Shown: positions 6,834-12,753 of the stretch, piece by piece
Numbering within the stretch: position 1 is the first letter of the stretch
Layout of the letters: every line of letters starts with the position of its first letter
Source: Collinsella sp.
Lineage (GTDB): Bacteria > Actinomycetota > Coriobacteriia > Coriobacteriales > Coriobacteriaceae
Direction of reading: 5' to 3'
Length of the DNA stretch: 13,030 nucleotides
NCBI GenBank assembly: GCA_019414205.1
Contig: DXML01000004.1
Coordinates: forward strand, 80,774 to 93,803
The notes under the pieces: generated by a model
What the model was told of the DNA's origin: nothing
The model's database searches: none
What the model saw: only the letters and a program-made list of their open reading frames with translations
Position numbers and translations under genes: made by a program

Positions 6834-8399
6834 ATGACACCTGCGCGCTTTGAAATCGGACAAAAGCACAAGCAGGAGAGCGAGGCGGGTTCCAAGGCTA
6901 GTTGGAACACGCCTCGTTCCGATTCACGGCCAACGATGAGCTATCCCTCGCGCATGGCACTTGCTTTTGCTCTGACATCGCTCATGACGGTATTGGTGCT
7001 GGTGGGCGTGGTCTCTGTTGTGTGGGGCACGGTCTTTTCGGATTACACGCGCTCCAATATCGTCGAAATCGCAAATTCCGCTGCCGAAAAGCTTGCGACG
7101 TCGTATGAGGAAAACGGCAATTGGACTGCGGGCGAGCTACGTACGGTCGCGACATCGAGTTTGGTGTCCGACGATTTGGGTATGCAGGTCGTCAACAAGA
7201 AAGGCGTTGTCGTTTATGACGACTCATGGCCTTCGGCAAGCGCGACCGCCGATGTGCGCGAGAACGAATCGCCGTCGAGCAGCTCGAGCGGGAAAAAAGC
7301 ATCGCATAGTCCGGTCTCGTCGGCTCCCACCGGCTCCGATAGCGTTGCAAACGTCGAAATCATAACGTCTTCCGGCGAGCATGTCGGACAAGTAAAGCTG
7401 TGGGCCATCGGCTCCGATGCCTTGCTCACCAAGGCAGATTCTGCGTTTAGGGAGAAGACCTTTAACGCCATGGCCCTTGCTGCGGTTGTTGCAGTTTGCA
7501 TTTCGGTCGTTATCGGATCACTCGTGTCGCGCATGCTCACCAAGCCGATTCACCGTATTACCAGCACGGCCAAGCAAATTCGCGATGGCGATCTGTCTGC
7601 TCGTACGGGCTTGCGCGGCGATGACGAGATCGATCAACTGGGCGAGACATTCGATGAGATGGCCACTTCGCTCGAGAAGGATATGAAACACGAGAAACGT
7701 TTGACCTCGGACGTTGCACACGAGCTTCGCACGCCGCTTATGGCCATGCTCGCAACGGTCGAGGCCATGCAGGATGGCGTATATCCTACCGACGATGAGC
7801 ACTTGGAGACTGTTGCTTCCGAGACGCGTCGCCTGGCTCGTCTGGTGCAGCAGATGCTCGACCTGTCGCGCATGGAAAACAGCACGGCTCCGCTCAACCT
7901 TGAGCCGGTGGACATGGTTCCTTTCGTGCGTTCCATCGTCAATGCCCAGGAGCGCCTGTTTGTCGACCGCGATCTGCGCTTGCGCTTTGCAGATGAAACC
8001 CAGGGTCACGACGATGTCGTCGAGGCCGATCCCGACATGATCACGCAGTGCGTCATCAATCTCATGAGCAACGCCATGCGCTACACCCCCGAGGGCGGTT
8101 GGGTCGTGGTGTCGGTGCTCAGTGACCGCAAGCATGTCAGTATTGCCGTTTCGGATACCGGCATCGGTATTGCCAAGGACGATCTGTCGCGCATCTTCGG
8201 TCGTTTTTGGCGCGCCGATGCCAGCCGTGCCCGTGAGGCGGGCGGTCTGGGCGTGGGCCTCGCCGTGACCAAGCAGATTGTCGAGCGCCATCATGGCTAC
8301 ATTTCCGTGGAGTCGGAGCTTGGAAAGGGTACGACTTTTACGATTCATCTGCCTCGCGAGCACACGGCGGACGCGGCATCTACTACAATGGAGCACTAG
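6834..8399 (+). CDS. Sensor histidine kinase, partner of the upstream response regulator
   Basis: 521 residues. A polar N-terminal tail (1-40) precedes membrane helix 1 (about 41-64). The extracellular domain (about 65-210) includes a serine-rich stretch at 145-170. Helix 2 (about 212-232), HAMP (about 233-285), HisKA with phospho-acceptor His296 in DVAHELRTPL, and the ATPase domain (about 395-507) follow. The ATPase domain shows the N box (NLMSNAMRY, Asn413), DTGIGI (Asp441), FGRFWRAD and GGLGVGLAV. All catalytic boxes are intact. It should autophosphorylate and pass phosphate to Asp56 of the regulator. ATG 6834 has only a weak AGGGA 9 nt upstream, so translation may depend on coupling. An ATG at residue 35 is a possible alternative. 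The signal sensed is unknown. Confidence 0.94.
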   Translation: MTPARFEIGQKHKQESEAGSKASWNTPRSDSRPTMSYPSRMALAFALTSLMTVLVLVGVVSVVWGTVFSDYTRSNIVEIANSAAEKLATSYEENGNWTAGELRTVATSSLVSDDLGMQVVNKKGVVVYDDSWPSASATADVRENESPSSSSSGKKASHSPVSSAPTGSDSVANVEIITSSGEHVGQVKLWAIGSDALLTKADSAFREKTFNAMALAAVVAVCISVVIGSLVSRMLTKPIHRITSTAKQIRDGDLSARTGLRGDDEIDQLGETFDEMATSLEKDMKHEKRLTSDVAHELRTPLMAMLATVEAMQDGVYPTDDEHLETVASETRRLARLVQQMLDLSRMENSTAPLNLEPVDMVPFVRSIVNAQERLFVDRDLRLRFADETQGHDDVVEADPDMITQCVINLMSNAMRYTPEGGWVVVSVLSDRKHVSIAVSDTGIGIAKDDLSRIFGRFWRADASRAREAGGLGVGLAVTKQIVERHHGYISVESELGKGTTFTIHLPREHTADAASTTMEH

Positions 8400-8457
8400 C
8401 TTTTCGCTATTCGGTGAAGGAGGGGTTTCGTCCCTGCCGCTCCGAGTTTGCGAAAAC

Positions 8458-8477
8458 GTGCGGGAAAGAGCCCGCAT
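8458..8477 (+). promoter_or_regulatory. Hairpin in the purC leader
   Basis: TGCGGG (8459-8464) pairs with CCCGCA (8471-8476), extendable by one G-T pair, with loop AAAGAG. It lies in the 109-nt gap between the kinase gene and purC, about 30 nt before the purC ribosome site. No U-run follows. TACAAT (8384-8389), at the end of the kinase gene, resembles the -10 of purB and the tRNA and could start a purC transcript that contains this hairpin. Confidence 0.3.
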
Positions 8478-8508
8478 TACTGTCGTATTTTGGTAAGGAG
8501 TGACTCAC

Positions 8509-9396
8509 GTGACAACGATGGAGCGTCGTCCGGATTCCCGTGGCAAGGTTCGTGATATCTACGATGCCGGTGAAAACCTGCTGATGGTCGCCACCGACCG
8601 CATTTCTGCGTTCGACTTCATTCTTCCCGACGAGATTCCGTTTAAGGGAGAGGTGCTCAACCGCATCTCGGCATTCTGGTTCGATAAGTTTGCCGACATC
8701 GTTCCCAACCACCTCGTTTCCATCGACCCGGCGGATTTCCCCGAGGAGTTTGCCGAGTATCGTGACTACCTCGCAGGCCGCGCCATGCTGGTCAAGAAGG
8801 CCCAGACGATTCCTATCGAGTGCATCGTCCGCGGCTATCTGACCGGTTCGGGCAAGAAGACCTATGACGAGAACGGTACCGTCTGCGGCATTCAGCTGCC
8901 CGAGGGCCTGACCGAGGCCTCCAAGCTTCCCGAGCCGCTGTTCACGCCGTCCACGAAGGCCGAGATCGGTGACCACGACGAGAACATCTCGTTCGAGCGT
9001 TGCTGCGAGATCGTGGGCGATGACATCGCCACGCAGATTCGCGACCTTTCCCTCAAGATCTACAAGGCTGCCGCCGAGTATGCAGCGACCCGTGGCATCA
9101 TCATTGCCGACACCAAGTTCGAGTTTGGTGTCATCGATGGCAAGGTTACGCTGATCGATGAGTGCCTCACGCCCGACTCCAGCCGTTTCTGGCCTGCCGC
9201 CAGCTACGAGGAGGGCAAGATTCAGCCCAGCTACGACAAACAATTCGTCCGCAATTGGCTCAAAGCCAACTGGGATATGACGGGGGAGACTCCGCACCTG
9301 CCCGCCGAGGTCATCGATGGCACGTCCGAGCGCTATCGCGAGGCCTTCCAGATCATCACGGGCTCCCAGTTCACAAGCATGAAGGAGAACGCGTAA
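8509..9396 (+). CDS. purC: Phosphoribosylaminoimidazole-succinocarboxamide synthase (SAICAR synthetase)
   Basis: PurC joins CAIR with aspartate using ATP to give SAICAR, the substrate of the PurB enzyme encoded in this window. 295 residues from GTG 8509. It has the ATP-binding start RGKVRDIYDAG (11-21), ATDRISAFDF, KGEVLNRIS, the signature around 93-114 (QTIPIECIVRGYLTGSG), IIADTKFEFG and LIDECLTPDSSRFW (215-228). Length is in the usual range for this longer form. Two in-frame GTGs occur. The one at 8509 is preferred because TAAGGAG (8494-8500) ends 8 nt before it, whereas the GTG at 8500 overlaps that site. ATG 8518 is also possible. Its stop abuts the GTG of the next gene with no gap, so the two form an operon. 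Confidence 0.96.
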   Translation: MTTMERRPDSRGKVRDIYDAGENLLMVATDRISAFDFILPDEIPFKGEVLNRISAFWFDKFADIVPNHLVSIDPADFPEEFAEYRDYLAGRAMLVKKAQTIPIECIVRGYLTGSGKKTYDENGTVCGIQLPEGLTEASKLPEPLFTPSTKAEIGDHDENISFERCCEIVGDDIATQIRDLSLKIYKAAAEYAATRGIIIADTKFEFGVIDGKVTLIDECLTPDSSRFWPAASYEEGKIQPSYDKQFVRNWLKANWDMTGETPHLPAEVIDGTSERYREAFQIITGSQFTSMKENA

Positions 9397-9972
9397 GTGA
9401 GTACCCGCAGCGCCACGAACAAGCGCACGCAATCCCGCGAGGTTACCGGGGTTGCGCGCAAGTCCGCCGCATCCGCTAAGCCCGCCCGTCAGGCAGCGAG
9501 CTCTGTTCACGTCGTGCCGGCATCATCCAAGGCACGCCGCAAAGAGCTCGAGAAGGGCGAAAACCTGGAAGGCCTTTCCAAGGAGGAAAAACGCGCCCGC
9601 AAGGCCAAGCAGCGCGCCCGCGAGGATCGCATCTACACGGTGTCGAATATCCTTCTCAAGCAGGATGAGGACTACACCAAGCGCCGCCGTATTTGGTGGG
9701 CCGTGCTCGCTATCGGCATGGTGCTCGTCGTGGCAATTGGGGCTTCGCTCTACTTCGCTCCCGGCGGCACGGTGTCCAGCCCCGTTCAGATGGTCGGCAT
9801 CGTTTTGTCCTACGTCATCATTTTGGGTGACTTTATTTACGACTTCGTTCGTATTCGTCCCCTGCGCAACATGTACCGCACGCAGGCCGAGGGCATGTCC
9901 GAGAACAAGCTCAACGCCCTTATCGAGCGCGCAGCTGCCGAGGAGGACAAGAAGGACTCCAAGAAGAAGTAG
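9397..9972 (+). CDS. Small basic membrane protein with two transmembrane helices, unknown function
   Basis: 191 residues. A long, very basic and probably disordered cytoplasmic head (1-98, rich in Lys, Arg, Ala and Ser) has a KEEKRARKAKQRAREDR helix around 62-78. Two membrane helices follow (about 99-120 and 128-150) with a short outside loop. A charged tail ends in EEDKKDSKKK. I do not recognise a named family; similar small proteins with basic heads are annotated as hypothetical. The GTG start directly follows the purC TAA. AAGGAG (9382-9387), inside the purC end, is 9 nt upstream, so translation is coupled to purC. A functional link to purine synthesis is not implied by anything in the protein itself. 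Confidence 0.8.
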   Translation: MSTRSATNKRTQSREVTGVARKSAASAKPARQAASSVHVVPASSKARRKELEKGENLEGLSKEEKRARKAKQRAREDRIYTVSNILLKQDEDYTKRRRIWWAVLAIGMVLVVAIGASLYFAPGGTVSSPVQMVGIVLSYVIILGDFIYDFVRIRPLRNMYRTQAEGMSENKLNALIERAAAEEDKKDSKKK

Positions 9973-10002
9973 CGTTTGCATGCATACTTATCGCTAAGAT
10001 AT

Positions 10003-10033
10003 AAGGCGCGTCGTTTTTGCGGCGCGCCTTTTT
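10003..10033 (+). terminator. Intrinsic terminator after the purC operon
   Basis: AAGGCGCG (10003-10010) pairs with CGCGCCTT (10023-10030). Three further pairs are possible inside, closing a T-rich loop. The T-run extends to 10033. It lies 31 nt after the small membrane protein gene. Confidence 0.88.
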
Positions 10034-10046
10034 ACTGTTCTATATA
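10017..10046 (+). promoter_or_regulatory. Possible promoter of the aminopeptidase gene
   Basis: TTGCGG (10017-10022) and TATATA (10041-10046) are 18 nt apart, directly before the M29 gene. The -35 would lie inside the terminator loop and the leader would be very short, so support is weak. Confidence 0.3.
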
Positions 10047-10065
10047 TAGGTAGATGGAGTGGCAC

Positions 10066-11346
10066 ATGATTCGAGCTGCCCTGACGGTTGAAGAAGCTCT
10101 GGAGGGCATGAAGGCCCTGGAGCCCAAGATTAAAAACTACGCGCGCCTGGTCGTCCGCAAGGGCGTAAACGTTAAGCCCGGCCAGGAGGTCGTCGTTCAG
10201 TCTCCGGTCGAGTGCGCGCCGTTTGCGCGCGTGGTGGTCGCGGAGGCATATGCTGCTGGCGCCGGCCACGTGACGGTCATTTGGGCCGATGATGCCGTGA
10301 CAAGGCTCACGTACGAGCATGTCGAGAAAAGCTATTTTGAGCAAACACCCGAGTGGAAGCGCCTGCAGCTGGATTCCTTGGCCCAGGATGGTGCCTGCTT
10401 TGTCTTTATCGAGGGTGCGGATCCTGCGGCCCTCAAGGGTATCGATCCGGCCAAGCCGGCCGCGGCATCCAAGGCGAGGAATACGCAGTGCAAAGTTTTC
10501 CGCCGTGGACTGGATTACAACATCAATCCGTGGTGCATCGCCGGCGCGCCGGTCGCTGCCTGGGCTCGCGAGGTGTTCCCGGGCGATGCGGACGAGGTTG
10601 CAATCTATAAGCTGTGGAATGCGATTCTGCACACCGCCCGCGCCGATGGCCAGGACCCGGAGAGCGACTGGGAGCGCCACGATGCCGCATTCGAAAAGAA
10701 CCTGCGCTTCCTAAACGATAATCAGTTTGACTGCCTGCACTACACCGCTTCGAACGGAACCGATCTGACGATTGGTATGACGAAGGGCCATGAGTGGGCC
10801 GGCGGTAAGGGTGAGACCCCCGACGGTCATCCCTTCTTCCCCAACATCCCCACCGAGGAGGTCTTCACCTCGCCCGATCGCATGCGCGCTGACGGTATCG
10901 TGTACTCGGCCATGCCGCTCATCCACCACGGCAACAAGGTCGATGATTTTTGGATCAAGTTCGAGAACGGTCACGTGGTGGATTACGACGCCCGCGTGGG
11001 CAAGGCGACGCTCGCAAGTATCATCGATACCGACGAGGGCGCTGCTCACCTGGGAGAAGTCGCGCTCATTTCCAAGAACACGCCGATTCGCGAAAGCGGC
11101 ATCCTGTTCTATGACACGCTCTATGACGAGAATGCCAGCTGCCATCTTGCACTGGGAGTCGGCTTCCCCGAGTGCATCGAGGGTGGATATGATATGTCCA
11201 AAGAGGAACTCTTGGAGCATGGCGTCAACGTGTCGAGCGCGCACGTCGATTTTATGATCGGCACGGACGACATCGATATTACGGGCATTACGCCCGATGG
11301 ACGTGAAGTTGTGATTTTCCAGAACGGCCAATGGAGTTGGGAATAG
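10066..11346 (+). CDS. M29-family metallo-aminopeptidase (AmpS/AmpT/PepS type)
   Basis: 426 residues, cytosolic. The family removes N-terminal amino acids from peptides using two metal ions. Motifs seen are FPNIPTEEVFTSPDR, AAHLGEVALI, YDTLYDENASCHLALG and SSAHVDFMIGT. The metal ligands expected from family spacing are all present: Glu265, Glu331, His360, His393 and Asp395. Length is typical. ATG 10066 is chosen because TGGAG (10055-10059) lies 6 nt upstream. An in-frame ATG at 10054 overlaps that site and has nothing better. The gene stands alone between the purC-operon terminator and tRNA-Lys. Its last codons overlap the -35 of the tRNA promoter, and no separate terminator is visible, so the tRNA terminator may serve both. 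Confidence 0.94.
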   Translation: MIRAALTVEEALEGMKALEPKIKNYARLVVRKGVNVKPGQEVVVQSPVECAPFARVVVAEAYAAGAGHVTVIWADDAVTRLTYEHVEKSYFEQTPEWKRLQLDSLAQDGACFVFIEGADPAALKGIDPAKPAAASKARNTQCKVFRRGLDYNINPWCIAGAPVAAWAREVFPGDADEVAIYKLWNAILHTARADGQDPESDWERHDAAFEKNLRFLNDNQFDCLHYTASNGTDLTIGMTKGHEWAGGKGETPDGHPFFPNIPTEEVFTSPDRMRADGIVYSAMPLIHHGNKVDDFWIKFENGHVVDYDARVGKATLASIIDTDEGAAHLGEVALISKNTPIRESGILFYDTLYDENASCHLALGVGFPECIEGGYDMSKEELLEHGVNVSSAHVDFMIGTDDIDITGITPDGREVVIFQNGQWSWE

Positions 11347-11365
11347 TCCCAGACCGTGGTACAAT
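11337..11365 (+). promoter_or_regulatory. Promoter of tRNA-Lys
   Basis: TTGGGA (11337-11342) and TACAAT (11360-11365) are separated by exactly 17 nt. The tRNA begins 10 nt after the -10. The -35 overlaps the last codons and stop of the aminopeptidase gene. Confidence 0.7.
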
Positions 11366-11374
11366 GCCACCCGC

Positions 11375-11450
11375 GGGCCGTTAGCTCAGCTGGCAGAGCA
11401 GGGGACTTTTAATCCCAAGGTCCAGGGTTCGAACCCCTGACGGCCCACCA
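11375..11450 (+). tRNA. tRNA-Lys (anticodon UUU)
   Basis: A complete 76-nt cloverleaf. The acceptor stem pairs GGGCCGT with ACGGCCC. The D arm is GCTC-AGCTGGCA-GAGC, and the anticodon loop CTTTTAA has TTT at 11408-11410. The T arm is CAGGG-TTCGAAC-CCCTG, and CCA is encoded at 11448-11450. The anticodon stem has one mismatch at its outermost pair (27-43, G-A). It reads AAA and AAG lysine codons. Its last part (11431-11449) is repeated exactly at 11559-11577. Confidence 0.97.
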
Positions 11451-11518
11451 TAGAATAGAAAAGCGACTGGCGGATGCCGGCCGCTTTTTTGTTGCCGCGA
11501 CGCGGGTTCGAACCCGAA
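11449..11518 (+). repeat. Terminator/T-arm repeat block, copy A
   Basis: This block shares three stretches with copy B at 12685-12753: CATAGAATAGAAA (13/13), CGCTTTTTTGTTGCCG (16/16) and CGGGTTCGA-CCCGAA (15/16, one base differs in the centre). The hairpin between the first two differs in sequence but keeps a 10-position stem and a 4-nt loop in both. The third stretch is a near-perfect palindrome identical in form to a tRNA T-arm. Confidence 0.8.
11462..11490 (+). terminator. Intrinsic terminator after tRNA-Lys
   Basis: A 10-position stem (11462-11471 with 11476-11485, one A-C mismatch and one T-G pair) with loop GGAT is followed by T residues to 11490. A diverged copy of this terminator and its flanks occurs at 12685-12753. 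Confidence 0.88.
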
Positions 11519-11557
11519 AGGGCGCGAAGCGCCGCAGCGGCCGCCTGCGGAGCAGGC
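11503..11557. repeat. Cluster of short palindromes between tRNA-Lys and traX
   Basis: Three compact hairpins lie in 55 nt. CGGGTTCGAACCCG (11503-11516) is T-arm-like. GGCGC-GAA-GCGCC (11521-11533) has a GNA-type loop, and GCCTGC-GGA-GCAGGC (11543-11557) has a 6-bp stem. None is followed by a T-run. The stretch is much more G/C-rich than the traX gene that follows. Confidence 0.7.
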
Positions 11558-11558
11558 T

Positions 11559-11577
11559 GAACCCCTGACGGCCCACC
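11559..11577 (+). repeat. 19-bp copy of the tRNA-Lys 3' end (candidate attachment site)
   Basis: GAACCCCTGACGGCCCACC is identical to 11431-11449, the T-arm and acceptor end of tRNA-Lys; the two copies start 128 bp apart. The next base is C, where the tRNA has the A of CCA. Such direct repeats are what integration into a tRNA 3' end leaves behind. No integrase gene lies between the copies, so the site may be a relic. Confidence 0.7.
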
Positions 11578-11595
11578 CAAAGAAAGGAAAACAAA

Positions 11596-12393
11596 ATGAA
11601 AACAGATAGATACGGAATTAGCGGCAGCACATTAAAGATAATAGCAGCCATTTCGATGGTTCTCGATCATGTAAGCAGGATCGTCCTGACCAATGGAATC
11701 ATGACTCACGCATCGTACAGTCAGATATCGGACGAACAGTGGGCGATTTTAAGCGAGGCTTCGGATGTGCTTCATGTTCTTGGCAGAATTGCATTTCCCT
11801 TATTTTGCTTTTTGATGGTTGAGGGATTTTTGCATACTCATGACATAAAGAAGTACCTGCGAAATATGCTTGTCTTCGCAATCATTGCGGAGCCCATATA
11901 CGATTTCGTTCAAACCGGGCAATTATTTGACGCTCGGCAACAAAATGTTATGTGTGAGCTCCTGCTTTCCTTGGTCTTTTTGATTGTTCTGGAAAAGATA
12001 CAAAGTCTTTCAAAATGGAAAAGGTACATCGCAGAAACTGCTCTGATTGTTTTGGCAGCGCTGGCAGCTGAATACACTAAACTAGATGGCGGTGTGTATG
12101 GTATTCTGCTCGTGGCTGCATTCTATTTATTCCACGACAGCAAGGCCAAGATGTTCTTTGCTGCAGTATGCGCAGTGCTCCTTTCGTCATGCCATATAGT
12201 TGGCGGCGGATTTGAGTTTGCTACAGCTAATGTATTTAATCCTGATGTTGCTGCCGCGGTCGTTTCGTTGCTGCTTATCAATCTTTATAATGGCAAGCGA
12301 GGGCTGAAGCTCAAATATTTCTTCTACATTTTCTATCCGGCACATCTTGCTCTGCTTTATGGTGTCTCACTTATTGTTTTGAACTGTCTTTAA
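11596..12393 (+). CDS. TraX-family integral membrane protein
   Basis: 265 residues, almost all in membrane helices (roughly seven to eight). TraX landmarks are LKIIAAISMVLDH (13-25), GRIAFPLFCFLMVEGFLHT (63-81), the KYLRNMLVFAIIAEPIYD region (86-103), a QN segment (116-117), GGVYGILLVAAFYLF (165-179) and LKYFFYIFYPAHLALLY (238-255). In the F plasmid, TraX acetylates the pilin N-terminus. Chromosomal homologues in gut bacteria are common and mostly uncharacterised, so an acyltransferase role is inferred only. AAAGGA (11583-11588) is 7 nt before the ATG. The gene is visibly more A/T-rich than everything to its left, with many A/T-ending codons, which suggests transfer. It follows a tRNA 3'-end repeat and precedes a recombinase remnant. 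No promoter is visible between the tRNA terminator and its start. Confidence 0.88.
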   Translation: MKTDRYGISGSTLKIIAAISMVLDHVSRIVLTNGIMTHASYSQISDEQWAILSEASDVLHVLGRIAFPLFCFLMVEGFLHTHDIKKYLRNMLVFAIIAEPIYDFVQTGQLFDARQQNVMCELLLSLVFLIVLEKIQSLSKWKRYIAETALIVLAALAAEYTKLDGGVYGILLVAAFYLFHDSKAKMFFAAVCAVLLSSCHIVGGGFEFATANVFNPDVAAAVVSLLLINLYNGKRGLKLKYFFYIFYPAHLALLYGVSLIVLNCL

Positions 12394-12427
12394 AAACTCT
12401 CAAACAAGTCTCTGAAAGCAGAAATAA

Positions 12428-12679
12428 ATTGACCCTAAGACTGCTTGTGAATTTCTGGAAGACTGGAGAGATGCGAGGAGAGACAACGAGGGCTGCAGAA
12501 AGATGCTTCTCAGTTCTCTGGCGGATCGCATATATCTGTATGAGGATCACTTCCACACACTCATTAATAACAGTGATAAACACGGCAGATCCTCAAAACA
12601 TGAGGCTGCGGAGGTCGAACGATGCTTCGAAAGCATGAATGGCAGCGAGAAAATGAGTTCGGAAGCACCCTCTGGATGA
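12428..12679 (+). pseudogene. C-terminal remnant of a large serine recombinase
   Basis: An open stretch of 83 codons follows an in-frame TAA at 12425 and ends at TGA 12677-12679. It has no start codon with a ribosome site. It reads like real protein: DPKTACEFLEDWRDARRD, then KMLLSSLADRIYLYEDHFHT, then LINNSDKHG and a charged tail. The pattern 'LLssLaDrIYlYeDh...lin.sDKHg' matches the end of large serine (resolvase/invertase) recombinases from mobile elements in gut Firmicutes and Actinobacteria. The catalytic and zinc-ribbon parts are absent, because traX ends only 34 nt upstream. I take it as the scar of a lost element. It could instead be the tail of another DNA-binding protein. A different frame here, starting at 12429, is a shadow. 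Confidence 0.6.
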
Positions 12680-12684
12680 TCCAG

Positions 12685-12753
12685 CATAGAATAGAAAGCG
12701 ATCGGCTCCGGCTGGTCGCTTTTTTGTTGCCGGTGCACGGGTTCGACCCCGAA
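12685..12753 (+). repeat. Terminator/T-arm repeat block, copy B
   Basis: This is the diverged partner of 11449-11518, starting 6 nt after the recombinase-remnant stop. Its T-arm-like part is CGGGTTCGACCCCG (12738-12751), one base away from a perfect palindrome. No acceptor, D or anticodon arm of a tRNA can be built around it. Confidence 0.78.
12697..12725 (+). terminator. Intrinsic terminator after the recombinase remnant
   Basis: A 10-bp stem (12697-12706 with 12711-12720, two G-T pairs) with loop TCCG is followed by six T residues (12720-12725). Confidence 0.85.

Noticed and set aside
8445..8461. Purine repressor operator upstream of purC
   Set aside because: The stretch GTTTGCGAAAACGTGC slightly resembles the E. 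coli PurR box, but symmetry is poor, no similar site is upstream of purB, and actinobacterial control differs.
7518..8477. Long minus-strand open frame opposite the histidine kinase
   Set aside because: Same cause: G/C-rich third positions on the + strand keep the opposite frame open. The product is low in recognisable motifs.
8407..9510. 367-codon minus-strand frame opposite purC
   Set aside because: Antisense shadow; purC motifs on the + strand are unambiguous.
11386..11651. Minus-strand small proteins containing GRQGFEPWTLGL or AVRGSNPGPWD
   Set aside because: These are translations of antisense tRNA sequence (T-arm and acceptor end), a common false annotation.
12429..12638. 69-codon frame on the + strand after traX
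   Set aside because: It overlaps the recombinase remnant in another frame. The remnant frame has the protein-like composition; this one does not.
11449..12753. CRISPR array
   Set aside because: Only two diverged copies of the repeat block more than 1.2 kb apart, with no regular spacers and no cas genes.
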